Below, piece after piece: positions 47,720 through 61,385 of a stretch of 64,000 nt of DNA; the stretch's first letter is position 1; each line of letters opens with the position of its first letter. A program made the position numbers and the translations under genes. Origin of the DNA: Nepenthes gracilis (lineage: Eukaryota > Streptophyta > Magnoliopsida > Caryophyllales > Nepenthaceae); NCBI GenBank assembly GCA_033239525.1, contig BSYO01000006.1, forward strand, positions 2,914,001 to 2,978,000, written 5' to 3'. Below the pieces are notes generated by a model. The model ran no database searches. It had not been told where the DNA came from and saw only the letters and a list, made by a program, of their open reading frames with translations.

Positions 47720-49100
47720 TGAGTGAAACTCCAATGGGAAAGTATTGGACTGCTAGTCAAACATATCGATTGGCTTACCATTAAGCTGGCGCTCACATTA
47801 TCGATAGACCTTGATGTATCACCTGGCTCTTGTACACCTATGGTCATTGTAATAGCAACTCATCGCACATGAAGCACAACACTTGCTCTTGCATCCAAAT
47901 AAGCAGTAACAGAAGAATGAAAACTATGCTTAGCACTATGACTCCTCTACTTAGAAAATATTGGCCTTACGCTCTAGAGGCAATTAGTACTTGTAGGAGT
48001 ACTACTTGAAACTTAGGACAAAATAATAATAATAGTAATAATAACACTTATAAACACAAAGGTAACCCAAATGCATGGGTACAACGTGGATTCCATGCTT
48101 ACCTTTTGGTTGGTCTTGCCTTCTAGGTTTAGGACAATGCTAACGGAAGGTAGTTCGTCATTGGAGAATCATTAAAACAAATACTTTAACAAAGAAATTT
48201 AAATTCCATTAATTTGTATTAAGAAGAATGAAAAAATATGATAAAAATATTAATCCAAGATCCCCAAGTGATTGATTCAACTCTTTAACTCTCGGTCATC
48301 TATCATATTTATTTTGTTCTTCCATGTCAAATCACAAAGTCAATCCTTGCTTTATCTCTCATTACAGTAGAAAGGTCATTTTGTGTCAAATTCCGTCACC
48401 TCAAGCATTGTCTTCGCTCCTCCTCCACTTCCCTCTCATGCTTAGATCCTTAACCTGCAAAATAACTGCACTAGAAAGCCAACAGTATGCAGGTTTGCCA
48501 CTGCTTTTCGCTGATTTCGCTTGTTAGCTTGTTGCTGTTTATATATCATTTTTTGTACCTCTCAGAAGGCTTCCATGGAGTTTTATAGATAAGCAGCTGC
48601 ACATGATGTGACGGAACTTTGGGATGTTACACATGACATGTACAAATGTATGTGTGTTGTTATGGTACTCATGGTGGGACGATTCTTATATCTATCAAAT
48701 GGTTAGGATTAAAAATTAAAAAATAAGTAGTAGAGATTATATTAAATAATTTAAATAACTGTTTAATTTTTATTATATATTTTTTTACTTCTAATCTTAA
48801 CTGTTGAGTAGATTAAAAGGTAGCCCACTGAAAAAGACCATAATAGCTGTTTAAATGTATGGGTAAGCGCATCCTTAGTCGATAAATGACAACTAATTTG
48901 AGAATCAAAATAGAACTAGTGAGTTTGTAATGGAGGCATCATTGTTAAGACGTGACAACCGTAGAGAGAAGAAGCTCTCGTAGCCTACAATTAGACCTAA
49001 AGAAATTTTCATAGTTTCAGAAACGAAAATGCCCACATGCAATTCACATTAGAACTTTAAGTGCCAGTTCTTTGATGCCAAGAAGATAATCCTTGAAGGT
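47720..49100. other. Intergenic sequence without a supported gene
   Basis: Base composition is mixed. Short frames such as 48324-48527 plus show no family features. No repeat pair or RNA gene was seen. Confidence 0.5.
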
Positions 49101-49145
49101 TCGAGCTTGCTTCATGGTCAGGTCATACCATTCGGTCACAAGATT

Positions 49146-49334
49146 CTACGATTTTGAAGGGTCTTTTCTTGACTTTGCCAGGTTTATGTAGGGTTTTGTG
49201 AACCATGTTGTATATAGGAATTGCTTGTGAGGTCGTACGTGGTTGCAGATTAGTCTGAGTTTCTGCCTCTCCCTCATCCATCTTAGGATTACCTTCATGT
49301 GCCTATTTCTAGTCAGTCCCCTCAAACCAACCTC
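49146..49334 (-). pseudogene. Isolated exon-like fragment, conserved-looking, family unknown
   Basis: A good acceptor (TTTTTCAG) is followed by a 62-residue frame with a basic, helix-like stretch (GLTRNRHMKVILRWMRE), then LICNHVRPHKQFLYTTWF, ending at a stop. Codon use and composition look protein-like. No upstream or downstream exon could be found nearby. I do not recognise the family. It may be a terminal exon of a gene mostly lost, or a transposed gene fragment. Confidence 0.4.
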
Positions 49335-49367
49335 CTGAAAAATGAACAAAACAACAATGTCTATCAA

Positions 49368-52300
49368 ATGATTGGGAGCTATTAAAATCCCCTTATACTC
49401 TCAGTAGTGAAGATCTCATCCCGACTACATGAACGGTAAGAATTATAAGGTAGGTTTAATATATTTAATGTGTTGTCATAATCTTAGCCATACAAGTTGC
49501 CAGTATAAAATTTTTATCATTGGGAATGTGAGAGATGATAAAAAAAACTAAAGAATCTTAATTAGATTTGACTTGCATTTCTAAAATAGTTTGGGTGGTG
49601 ATTTAGAGATTTCATGTATTGACATAACTCAGTGAGTTCTCTATAATAAGGACTTTATAGCAATTTAATGTGTTTGATTTAATTTTTAATGAGAGCAATC
49701 GAGAATTACTGAAATTGAGGATAAAAAATATTATGGAATATATAAAACATTTTCTCCTATTTGCCTGATGTAAAATTGTGAAAATCATATATATTCTCTT
49801 TATCTATGGGGCCTACCTCAACTTTCCACTGTTTTTTCTGTTTTTGGATGGAAAATCATGAAATCTTGCTTAAACAACAAAATATAACTAGAGATGGCCA
49901 TTGTCTTTCTTGGTGTTGATTTCCAAAATTTTCCTCGCTATTAACTAAACATAACGTAGTTCTAAATTCACTCACTTTTATATAAATTTGCTTAGTTTTA
50001 CCACGAAAATAGAAATCCTCTGGAATGGGTCGAAGATCAAAATGAAAATTATCACGGCTATACAGTAAAATGAAGAGCTCATATCCATTCTCCAAGTCAC
50101 CACTGCTGAAGTTCATCATCACACAACATAACATTCAAATGCAGAAGATTTCAATCGAAGCTGATTCCATACAATTAGAACGCCAAATACCACCAAATAT
50201 AAATTTGAAAATCATCTTGATCATCCAAACAACACAGATATGTCATGAGATTAAAACAGTAATGCTACCAATGATTTCAAAAGAACTCCGTCGCCTCAAA
50301 TTTCCGCAACTCTGGAACTCAAAATCATCAAAAAGAAATTGTTCCAAGTTTTGTTTTGTGCACAATTGAACCGACTACTGTAATTTTCTCGATGATTCCA
50401 TATATATATAAATTGATATCCATATTACCAACGAAGCTGCGAAGGCTTATACGATAGAACATGAATTTAAAGATGGTAGAAAGCTTTTGAAACTAGAAAA
50501 CCTTAATTCTCAAAAGTAAAGGAAATGCATTCTCATTGGAATGATCTTTTCTCATACCACAAAAATCTCTAAAAGCTTAATGTATCATTAGTTGGCGGCT
50601 AGGGTTAAAATAAAAGTACACATATTGTGGTCTAAAAATGTTGGCATTTGATAAAATCAGGCAATTTATCCAATACACAGCACAGTAAATTCATGAAGTA
50701 ATGTTATAAAGAAGACAATCAAAGCTGTAGTGGAAATAAAAATACTGATGCAGACCCAGGAAGAGTCTCTGAACAGATTTCAAAGCAAAAGAGAAATAGT
50801 ACAATAAGGAAGAAAAACAGGCGTAATGGGACATAGAGAGCAGAGAACAAGATACTCAAGGTAAACCAAAAACATCACATTTGTATTAATTTGACACCAG
50901 CTCGCACAAAACATCTAACATTCTTCTCAATTTATACGAAACAACTCATGGCAATTCAGCTTCCTATTAATTGCACACATGCACTTCCAACTGCATGCCT
51001 ATTTGCACGCCTTCATTGAGCCACTGCAATTTCATTAAATTAGGTTTAATTTCCCAACACCAAATGCATGCCTACCGGCTGCATCAAATTGGGTTTAATT
51101 TCCCAACAAAAAATAGGGCTAGGAAACACTTCGTGTGCTTCCTGATCTAACATGGTTAGCAAAGCACAAAAAAATTGCATAGAATATTTGAATAACAAAT
51201 AAGTAATTAACACGATAAAGTAGGTATAAGTTGTGGAACAATACCTAAAAGATATGTAAGTGTTTAGTATCAGGTACATTTGCCAAAAATATTTAAAATC
51301 TACCACATTTACATTTCCAGGCAACAAACAAATGCTCCCCTTTTTATCACAAATGTAAAAAGAAGCTCAATATTCGTCTTATTGTCTCAATCCTGCATAG
51401 AATACAGCTCATTGAAAATACGGTCCAAGCCCCCAAACAAATGTATCCTCATCGTTCAACCTGGCTTTAAGCTGCTAAAAACTATTGGAAGCACGAGTCT
51501 CAACACAATTGAAGTGAGCGACAATACGTGATTAATTCATGAAATTTGAGACAAGCTGATCAAACGTTCTAGATAGGTGGCCTACGACAATAGAGGAAGG
51601 GGACAGAGTGAATAAAGGAGGTGCAGGGAGAGGTATAGGGTTAGGGGGCTCACGTCGCTCAAGCTCGGATGAAAGATTACGTTAATCCGGAGAATGATGA
51701 CAAGTGTGAGTTTGACTTTATTCAAATATAGTGAAATCTAAGGTTTTGCCTAAAGGGATATGAGGAAGATCCAGAAAGTAAACTCCTAACCCTCTGATCA
51801 ACTGCTGGATCAAACACCCATGAGTGAGGTTTGTGATTCTTCTTACATTCAAATATTGAAATCATATCGGGGCAAAGGTTAAAGGAAAGATTGATAGACT
51901 GACCCATAAGAAGAATATAAAGAAAGAGAATCCTGTCTAAAGATAGAGAGGCATGCTGTATCATCAAAAAGGATTTGTCAATGTGATGTGACATACTACT
52001 AAGTGATTAGTGATGGAGAGAGAATTTTTTATCTCACTGATCTATAATGCAACCACATGGGTGCTCCATGCAAGTAAGAAACAACGTGATTAAATATCAA
52101 TATGGATTGAAATGTATAACTATAGGTGGGATAGTTTATCAGCCAGATATTAATATTGTTAGTGTTTACTATTGGGCTAATCCTCAGAGTCTTTTTTTTT
52201 ATTTTAAGATATAGAGTGTGATTTTTTGCCAATACCGTGAATATTGGTATAGAATTTTTTGACAAGTAAAATGGAGGGGGGAAATCAAATTAGAGAGGAT

Positions 52301-54200
52301 CAGTTTCCAATTTCGATCAATAAAGATAGATGAAATAAAAAAGCTAAGAGATACACTATCAACTTCTATTTTGAGAGTAATTTACTGATGATTGTTTCTT
52401 TTTTCTAAAGAACTCTTTTGAAAAATAGTCCACAATGGGCTATAAGACAAAAAAAAAAAAAAGAGAGAGAGAGAATGGCCTCACCCATGTGGCTTCTACC
52501 AAATAAAGACTTTAAAGGCAAACAAAGAATATTATTTTGTAATGTTTGAGTCAAAAACATGTGTGTATCTAAACATAACTCATGCCCTTGGTCATCTTGT
52601 GTACGAAAAACTGTTTAAAAAATTTTAAAGTATCAATTGACAATACTAAAATGAAATTTTTATATTAGAGTAAGCAATTGTCGATATGTTAAAATTGATG
52701 ACGCTAGTACTATTGTAATCAAAGAAGTAATACCCAATATACCTCAGAAAATACAGAATTACTCAGAGCCATTTAATTTTACTTTCGTCATTGTCTATAC
52801 TGTCAATACCTTTATATTGGTAAGTGAGCTTTGCATAATTCAAAAGAAAATTATTAGTACTTTGACAATTTGATTGACATGGATTAAAGCACACCCAAGG
52901 TTAAAGCGTCATTTTTTGGAGCTTTTGTATTACACGCGAAAGATTAGATTGCCCGAGTTATGAGTCTTAGATATTATGTTACGATCACATTGTATTAACA
53001 AAAAGTCCAGAGAATAATTTGAAATAGAAATAAAGAAAGAATTTTTGGTCATAAAAAATAAAAAGACATAAATTGTATAAGAAGTTCTTTTTGTTGAAAT
53101 GCCTCCAAGTTGTTTAACCGGATGGCCCAATGCCTGGTCTCTTGCAAGATTTTTCCTTGAAATATATATTTGAAAGCAATAATTATATTATTAAAAATAA
53201 TTTATACATATCTCACTTAACTTATAAGAGAGAGTATAAATCCAAGCCTAAAGAAACAAGACAAAACATGATCTAAATGACCAAACAAAACTCAACTAAA
53301 ATCTGTCAATATACACAAGAAAGATGATCGAGAGGGGGTTAGTCCCAAATCAGACCACCAAATCAACGTACACTATATAATCATAGATCCACTATAAAAC
53401 CTCCATAAAATAACAAATATCAATAAGATTTCGTAACTAGCATGTAAAATGTCTCAAAAATTGAGGTCAAATTCAACACTAGTGAAGATGGCGAGCTCTA
53501 ACACCATGGAAATTTAGTGAAATCTCATAAAAACTAATGAAATTTGGTGTGAGATCCTATCTTTATTAATTAATATTAATAACCTAAGATCAACATCTCA
53601 TGTTCAATTAATCAAGTATTGTCTATTTTTTTCAAAATTTAACCAAAAAAAAAAAAAAGAAGTAGAAAATCTATGAAATCCAAGCGTGGTTATCTGTCAC
53701 GTACACATTGATTTCCATTTATAATTGTTGACATTGTATCACTTTTTGAAGGCAATATGTATATTGTCCTAATAATTAGTTATATATATATTTTTATCGT
53801 TTGTCAAAGCATTTGAATGAACTCATATAATTGATATATTAACTTCTATGAAACTTGTAGTTATTAAAAATATATATTCATTTAATAACATAGATTATAT
53901 TTAATTGGCTATTAAATAATAATGACATATTTTTAGTTAGTTGATTAGTATTATCCAACGCAACCATATTTTTGATATATTGCTTGATTTTGAACTCTAA
54001 CAGTGTATTTGATTAGTAGGAATGAGAATTTTATTTCTACTTTATTATCAGTAAAATAATTATTGTACTATTTGGATATTTTATTAGAAATAATAAATAT
54101 TTTTAAAAGAGTAAATATTTTTCTAAAATAGAAAATAAAAAACTAAATTCTCTTTAGTATTATTATTTATTTTTTTTTGTATTTAAAGCATATATATTTC
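49368..54200. other. AT-rich intergenic sequence
   Basis: Many short frames on both strands, none with family features. A 29-bp phrase AAATT(A/G)GGTTTAATTTCCCA is repeated at about 51037 and 51085. Otherwise featureless. Confidence 0.5.
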
Positions 54201-54385
54201 CAAATTTATTATTATTTTATCCCCCTAAATATCACATTCTTTTGCACTATCTCCATCTCTCCTTCTTCACTTACACAGTTGATGTCATGAAAAGGCCTTA
54301 CTGATAGCACAGCCACTGACAAATGCCCAAAGAGAACAATTAGCATTACAATGCTGCCAAGAGGAAACCGCAGAGTAGAAGAGTT

Positions 54386-54820
54386 GTGCTGGGCAGATTC
54401 TTCACTAAACCCGCTCATCCATTGCCAATAATAACAGCAATTCATATTCCTCTGATTCTCCACGCCCGGTTCCATCCTCGGCTTACTGATATTCCTATCA
54501 CTGAAACTGCCCTCGAAGTTGTAATCTTCTTATTAGAAACATCCAAATTCAAAAAAGTTGCCCTCTCTGTACTCAGAAAGTGTGATGTCGAGTTAGCAGA
54601 AGAACTGAATGAAAGCAAATGATGAAATAGCTTCGGTTGGGCCAAATCTCACAATAATGTACTTGTAATGTTAGTTTTTTTATTAGATTTGATATCATAT
54701 TATCACTCATCTCGTGACCGCAGTGATCAGGACTGTGATCAGGATTACAAGGAAGACCAGGATCGAGATTTCAGGAGAAGGAGCCGTGATAGAGAGCACG
54801 AAGAAGAGAGTAAGGATTGA
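54386..54820 (+). pseudogene. Decayed fragment with an RS/RD-rich tail
   Basis: 54386-54622 is open and ends with a helix-like KKVALSVLRKCDVELAEEL stretch. After a gap with a TTTTTTTATTAG acceptor-like site, 54710-54820 encodes SRDRSDQD followed by an acidic/arginine-rich tail with RRRSRDREHEEE, then a stop. Such tails are typical of splicing-related proteins. The two parts may be exons of one broken gene copy. No start or upstream exons were found, and the family is unknown. Confidence 0.35.
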
Positions 54821-54899
54821 AAACATGCTAGACTGGAAAAATTAGCAGATGGAGAGGGGAGAAAGAGCTAGATGGTAGAATATTTTTTTTTTAAAAAAT

Positions 54900-55298
54900 A
54901 AGAATAAAAAAGTCATACCATAAATTTTTATATTATTTCTTTTACTATTATTATATATTAAATATTAAAAAATTAATTCTAAACTTAATTATAGTTATTC
55001 TAAATAATTAACTAAATATAAAAAATAATAATTATATATTACATTTCTATATTATTTTATTTACTGATAATATTATTCTATTCTAACAATTAAAGGTGAG
55101 GTAACGGTATGTTTAGTTGTTGGAATAAAATAAAGTGAGAATAGAATAGTTAGTCCGGGGAATAGAATAGGATGTGAATAGAGTTGGAATTATTATTTTC
55201 ATATTTGATTGTTAGAATAGAATAAGGTAAAATTTAGTATTTCGTTATTTGGTTTGTAAAATAATATAAGAAATAAAGTGAGAATAGTGAGAATAGTG

Positions 55299-55356
<58 letters not shown>

Positions 55357-58300
55357 CACGTGAAAATAATAATTTCTAAAAAATATTTATTTTTTATTAA
55401 ATTTATAATCAAATGGAGAAATATCTATTTTCAGAAAATTAAAATTATATTTTCTCTAACAAAACATGTCATAAATATTAAATTAATTACTCCATTTCAT
55501 TGACAACCTCTAATTATTCTTTGTCATTGCAAGTTTTTCAAAACCACGATTCATCTGCATTCTTAGTTCTTAATGATTTTTTCATGATTTCGGTGTCAAT
55601 GATTTTTAGTTATTAAAATTATTTAAAAAATTTTAAATAATATTATTTTTTGTGAAATTTTATTTTTATTTGAAATTATTAATTTTTTAAAAAAAATTCC
55701 TAATTTTTTTAATTTTTAAAAAATCTTGTACAACCAAAAAACATATTATATATACATATGTATGTGTGCATGCATTTTACAGATTTTGGATTATTTTATG
55801 TATTTAAGCAATTACATGTTTTATGTAGATTTTAGCATTAAATTTTTATATGTATATGTGAAAGCGTATCAATTAATATTTTTAAAAAATATGTACATGT
55901 CAGATAATAAATTCTCAGAAAATAAAAAACAAAAATGATGTTTTTTGGGGACAAAGAAATCAAACTTTTAGAGCTCGTAAAACTAAATAAAATAAATAAG
56001 AGTTTGGATGGAGAAGATGAGATTAATGTAAAGAGATGTGATGACAAAATTAATGGCTATGGATGATTTATTTTCCCATTAATTATAAAATAAAATTATT
56101 CGGACACAAATGAGATTAAAAAAAAAATCAAGAAGATGGGTAAATTTAGTTATTTTTTAAATAAAGTTACATTATTTATTATTACAAGATAATACTAAAA
56201 AAATATAATTATGTATAATATTGTTGAATATTAATATGTCTCGAACTCTGACCTGTTAAAATCTACCAACCCGAAGCCTCCCTTTGATTTTCTTGCTTAC
56301 CACTGACATGATCGAGGGGCAGAAGTTATACTAAAGAGTGAATAAACACCCGTGTTAAATATAGCCTAAGAAATAGAATAAGAGCATCGATGATAAAAAA
56401 ATAAATGAGCTAATGGGATATTATTTTATTTTAAAAGAATTTTATTTTGGGCAAAATTATTTTTGAAGAATTTTATAAATAGTGAAAAAAGCTCTTTAAA
56501 AGATCCAAATAAACTTATAAAGACCCAAATCATATTTTATGAGTCTTTTTTTTCTTTAAAAATATATCAATTGATTTTTTTTTTTTTTTTCAAAGTATTA
56601 TTTGATTAGCAAAATCAAAAATACCATAAGACAAATTTTTTATCCACTATATATCTACTCCATACTTGGGCCGAATATATAATTAGACAAAACTTATTGG
56701 GCTTTTTGGCCCAATGGAGAAGCCCGTCCATCATTTGTTATCTAGACCACTTCTATTTAGCCCAAAATTCAGCCCTTATTAAATTTACAGGAACAAGTCC
56801 AAATTCATCAATTTTATAGGATCCAATACTTTAGGGCAAATCATATCTGAATTTTATAAGATTATTTTTATTATTTAATTGTATAATCTTTAGGTGACAA
56901 TTAAGCAATGTTAACATTGTTGGTATATATCTCAAAATTTCTTAAGACATAACTTCTCTCTTTAGGCTGGAAAAGGCAAACTCTGACTCATACACTAAAA
57001 CCCGAACCTTTATTTCTTATCATAAGAGAAGCTTGATAGGTTAGGCAAAATTGCTTAGTTTTATAATGGTTATTATATATATAAAGTTTATGTATCGGGT
57101 TAACGATTTGAATTTATTTTTATATGATATAAATAGTAAATATTAAAATAATAAACTAAAATTATCTTAATTTTTATCCCTATCAGTTATAAAATGATCC
57201 AAATTATTGAGAAATTAAAAAAAATTAATATTTAAAGAAATTATAATAGAACTCTAAATCATATTGTGTGATGCATGTAAAAGATTAGTTTGAATATGGA
57301 TTATTGTAGAATTATATTAAGTTCATTGTGCAAAATTAATGCCCTAAAGTTCCTGATCCGAGAATTTGAATTTGAGATTAGAACTTAGCATTATTCAACT
57401 CGAATCTTATTAAAAGTAAAGGTCAGGGTTTCGGACGGTGAACGCTTTACAATTATTTAGCTCATGGCCTAATGATATTCATCGGATAAAAAAAAAAATC
57501 TTAGCTATATGGTTTGTCAAAAATAATTATACACAATAAAAAATAAAAAAATTTTGTCAAAATCTAATTATGTAATTATTAGATTTGTTTTTTTATTCTC
57601 GGTCAATGAATCAAAATAATATTAAAGATAATTTTATTTTTAAAATTTTTTATAATATTGACCTATGTTAAATATCAAATCCAGTAAATAAAAAATTTAA
57701 TAAAAAAATTATTTAGATAATATTATTTAATATTTTATTTTAAACTATTAATTTTGCTAATTTAACCGTACAGATTGGAGAAGTAAGAACCCCAAATCTA
57801 GGTCATCAAGGGTGCAACAATTATATCATTTTTTAATTAGTTTATAACAATAATTTAATATCTATTTTTTATAAAAAAATAAATTTTTTAGATATTTTTC
57901 GGTATTTTGAATGTATTGGAAAACATTTTTAATATTTATCATGTTTGATATGTATAGAAAAATAAGTTAACCAATAATATTTTTTAAATAAAAATATTAA
58001 AGCTTAAACTCTAGAAAATAAATTATTCAGCATAAATGCTTGCAACATATTTATTTGGATAAAATTAATTTAAGATTAAGATTTCTAAAATTTATTCTTT
58101 AAAGAGTTATTAATACATCCCAATCAATTAGATTTTGGAGAATAGTTATTGTTTTGAAATAATTGTAATTAAAAAAGAAAAACATTATTAATATATTGAA
58201 TTGTGTCCCCTAATTATATTAAAATTTTTATTTTTAATACATAGATCAAAATGATGAGAATATAAGTTAAAATAGGATAAAATTCATATTTATTTGATAA

Positions 58301-58790
58301 TTTTAATACAAGTTGATATACTATTAAATATATAAATAATATTTTTATTAAAAAATATGATTAATTAGTATCCCTAAAAGATGATATTTATATTTTTAGA
58401 CTTTTGATAATAAGAAATTTTACATCCATGTCGCCGACGACCATAACCTCAAATCGGCCGGTGGCCGCCCCTTCTGATAAATACATATCTTAGAGCGTAA
58501 GGTTAATTGGCCCTATTTTTAAAAAAATTATATACAAATAAAAAAATTGATATAAATTTAAATTAACAATTGATTTTAAAAAAATTTACTAAACCCATTA
58601 AATTTTTTTAAAATTAATTTCACTTATCATTGTGAAGCACTTATTTTAATTAAATTGATCAAATTTTAATGATTTTTATAAAAAAATAATTATTTTAAGT
58701 TTATTCTATTAATAAATATTGACATTATTTAATTATTAAATCTACTAAAAAAATTATAAATATACTCATCACCAGAAAAAAAAAATTTAA
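54900..58790. other. AT-rich intergenic sequence
   Basis: Very AT-rich. Small features are a TGGGC/GCCCA inverted repeat at about 56699-56718 and a short GC-rich pocket at 58425-58475. The pocket could be an exon scrap but is too short to name. Confidence 0.55.
55298..55352. repeat. (TAA)n microsatellite
   Basis: About 18 uninterrupted TAA/AAT triplets. Confidence 0.95.
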
Positions 58791-58794
58791 AAAA

Positions 58795-58803
58795 CAAAAA
58801 AAA
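58795..58803 (-). terminator. Pol III terminator of the tRNA gene
   Basis: A run of T residues directly follows the tRNA 3' end on the minus strand. Confidence 0.85.
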
Positions 58804-58875
58804 AGGTCCCACCGAGATTTGAACTCGGGTTACTGGATTCAGAGTCCAATGTCCTAACCACTAGACCATGGGACC
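58804..58875 (-). tRNA. tRNA-Gln (anticodon CUG)
   Basis: On the minus strand a 72-nt cloverleaf is clear. The acceptor stem GGTCCCA pairs with TGGGACC. The D-arm region is TCTAGTGGTTAGGA. The anticodon stem-loop is TTGGA CTCTGAA TCCAG with CTG at 58842-58840, and the T arm holds GTTCAAAT. Internal A and B boxes are intact, there is no intron and no encoded CCA. It fits a nuclear plant tRNA-Gln decoding CAG. Confidence 0.97.
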
Positions 58876-58879
58876 GTTG

Positions 58880-60290
58880 TGATGTCCTGTCGCTATTTTA
58901 AATATATATTTACATTTAGTTTCTTCGAGTTACAAGCTATTTAATGCTAAAATTCGAATGGTTTTTGGAAATAGTTATATTTTTTGATTTTATTAAAATT
59001 ACTGTTAGGGTATTTTGAGAATGGGTTTGAATAAAATATTTTTAGAAAAATCCACCATAATTCAAATAAATTTCAGTCAATTTTCTAAATATGAAAATTA
59101 TCAAGGGCACTTATTGTCAATTATTTCAAAAAAATTTAATGAAGAGGTCATTGATTACTTCTAAATGATAACTTAATCTTATAAATTATTCAAGAATAAT
59201 CACACATATGTGATAAATATTTACCACTTAAAACGTTTAGAAATATATAATTTAGCTATCCGATTTTTTGAGATATAGAATAAAAAAACTCACTATTAAT
59301 TCAAAAAATCAATGAAGTGATATGAAACATAGATAGATGGATATTAAAGCTCAAATTTTACTGATAATTCTATAATATTTGATCCTTATAATCAATGGTG
59401 AGGATGTATTTTCATAGGCTAATTTAAAAATACTTTGCAAGCATGAAAAAAAGAAAAAATTAAAGCAAGAACATGAAAAAATTAAGAAATCAAAACAAAC
59501 TTATGAAAAAAATTGAGAAATTAAAGCTTGGAACAACCTTCCAAGCATAGAAAAAGGAAGAATTTAAACCTAAGGCAAGAAAAAAAATAAGAAGCTTTAA
59601 CAAAATACGATTTCCAATAAGTAAAAAACATGATTTATGTATAAAAATTAAATCCTAGGCTAGTTTTTCTTTTTTCTTTTAACCAACTATGCATATTTTC
59701 AATAGGAATCCCTACTTCTTAACTTTTGAGGTGTTGAAAATAATAGATTGAGGTCTTTTTAATAGCACCAAAGGGTGACTTGTGATGGAAAATTTTCCTT
59801 TTGGTCAATGTCATTTGGCATACTAGTTTTCATCCGGATATTCTTTAAATCAAATGGCTTACCTTATAAAAATATATTCTAATAGAAAGCCTCAGAATAA
59901 TTTTTTTTTAAAGAGTTAATTTTCTTTTTATATATTTTAGGGTTGAGATTTTGATTTTTATTCTAGTTCTTAGCGAAGGAGGCCGATGCCAATTTAAAAA
60001 GAAAAACAATAAAGTCGGACGAATGAGTCTTTTATTGGATCAAATAAATGTAAAATGCAAGTAGCTTGACATCAAAGGAGGGGTTTGAAGTTGAAGGCCT
60101 TTAAGCAATAAAAGAGGTGATGGAATTCATCTGCAGATATTGGACCAAATTGGTGCTAACTTGTTATTTAATCTAATAGACTTTAAAATTATCAGATGAG
60201 ACTTCACTTAGTCTTGAAATCGGGTTAAAATTTTGACTCATTTTAAATTGAAGTATTTTCTGTGTGAATACTTGCACAAATTCATTAATA
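58880..60290. other. AT-rich intergenic sequence
   Basis: A-rich tracts with repeated AAAAA...ATTAAAGC phrases around 59440-59620. No gene was seen. Confidence 0.55.
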
Positions 60291-60297
60291 TATATAT

Positions 60298-60836
60298 TAT
60301 TGCGTACCAGAAATTCGGATTGTTCTACGGGTCAGGGGCCGCAAATCGGATCTTCTTGTTTGTCGATCTGACGCGGATCCATCTCCATAATCTTGAACTG
60401 AGTCACTTGTCACAATCAAAACTAATGGTCGAGGTTGAAAATTATTTTCACCGAAAACCCTCCGACGCTCAAGTCAGAAATCTTTCCAAGAATATAGAAA
60501 AGATAAATCAATGGTGTATATTTGGTGGGAGGAGTGATTTGTGGAAATGATGCTTCCAAGAATAGAGAAAGAGTATCTCATCTTTTTGGATCCCTGGCTT
60601 GAGATGACTTTCTGGGATGTAGATTTGGATAGAACGAAACATATTCAAGCCTTCTGGCCCTTTCGGTCGTTTCTCTCCCTTCTCCTTATTTTGGAGGTTC
60701 TCTCCTTTTTCTCTCATCCCCCCTTTTTTCTCTTGGATGAAATCTATTTATAGACGGCGTCCACAGTTAACCGTCGTAGTTAACCGCCCGTCACTTTTAT
60801 CCATAATTAACCGTTTGGGTCGGGTCATACCGTACG

Positions 60837-60841
<5 letters not shown>
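60298..60841 (-). mobile_element. Solo LTR of the LARD-like family, minus strand
   Basis: On the minus strand it starts TGATGCGTACGG (60841) and ends GTACGCAATA (60298). The last 90 bp nearly match the LARD LTRs: GGATCCGCGTCAGATCGACA, then GATCCGATTTGCGGCCCCTG. The recurring motif in consensus form lies at 60477-60460. TATAT flanks both sides, but within AT repeats, so it is weak evidence. Confidence 0.87.

Positions 60842-60878
<37 letters not shown>
60842..60878. repeat. (AT)n microsatellite next to the solo LTR
   Basis: An AT run, followed by a short GTGTATGTGTG stretch. Confidence 0.9.
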
Positions 60879-60884
<6 letters not shown>

Positions 60885-61126
60885 ATGTGTGTAAATAAAT
60901 AATATATTTTATTAATAATAATATTTTAAAATAACTAAAAAAATATTCCTCAAACAATATTTGAAAAGTCATTAGGATAGAGGGAGGGATGAGTTTCACT
61001 TTGATTTCTTTGATTAGGTTACTTTTACAACACTTAAAGGAAAGACTTCGTGACTGTGCCCAAACTGTTGATAGAAAGAAAAGCAATGACTTTATTTGAT
61101 CCTTTTTTCCTTTTAACAAACTCCTT

Positions 61127-61385
61127 CAGCTTTAATCAATCCCCTTTTCATCCATCCTTTTTTTTTTTTTCCTTTTAGAGTAGCAGTGATTTACCTTTAT
61201 TAAAAATTGGATGTAATGGCTGTATCAGCAAGATGTAATGATAGCACAGCCAGTACAATCATTTCCCTTTAGCTTTAATCAATCCCCTTTTCATCCATCC
61301 TTTTTCTTTAAAGCAGTAGTGATTTTCCTTTATTAAAAATTAAATATAATAGCTATATTAAAAGATATAATAATAAAAAAATTAA
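61127..61385. repeat. Two-copy tandem duplication, unit about 140 bp
   Basis: TTTAATCAATCCCCTTTTCA then TCCATCC, GCAGTAGTGATTT and CCTTTATTAAAAATT occur in the same order at about 61130-61212 and 61272-61350. The copies have diverged. Confidence 0.83.

Noticed and set aside
56699..56718. TGGGC/GCCCA hairpin as a terminator or small RNA
   Set aside because: The stem is only about seven base pairs with no flanking support.
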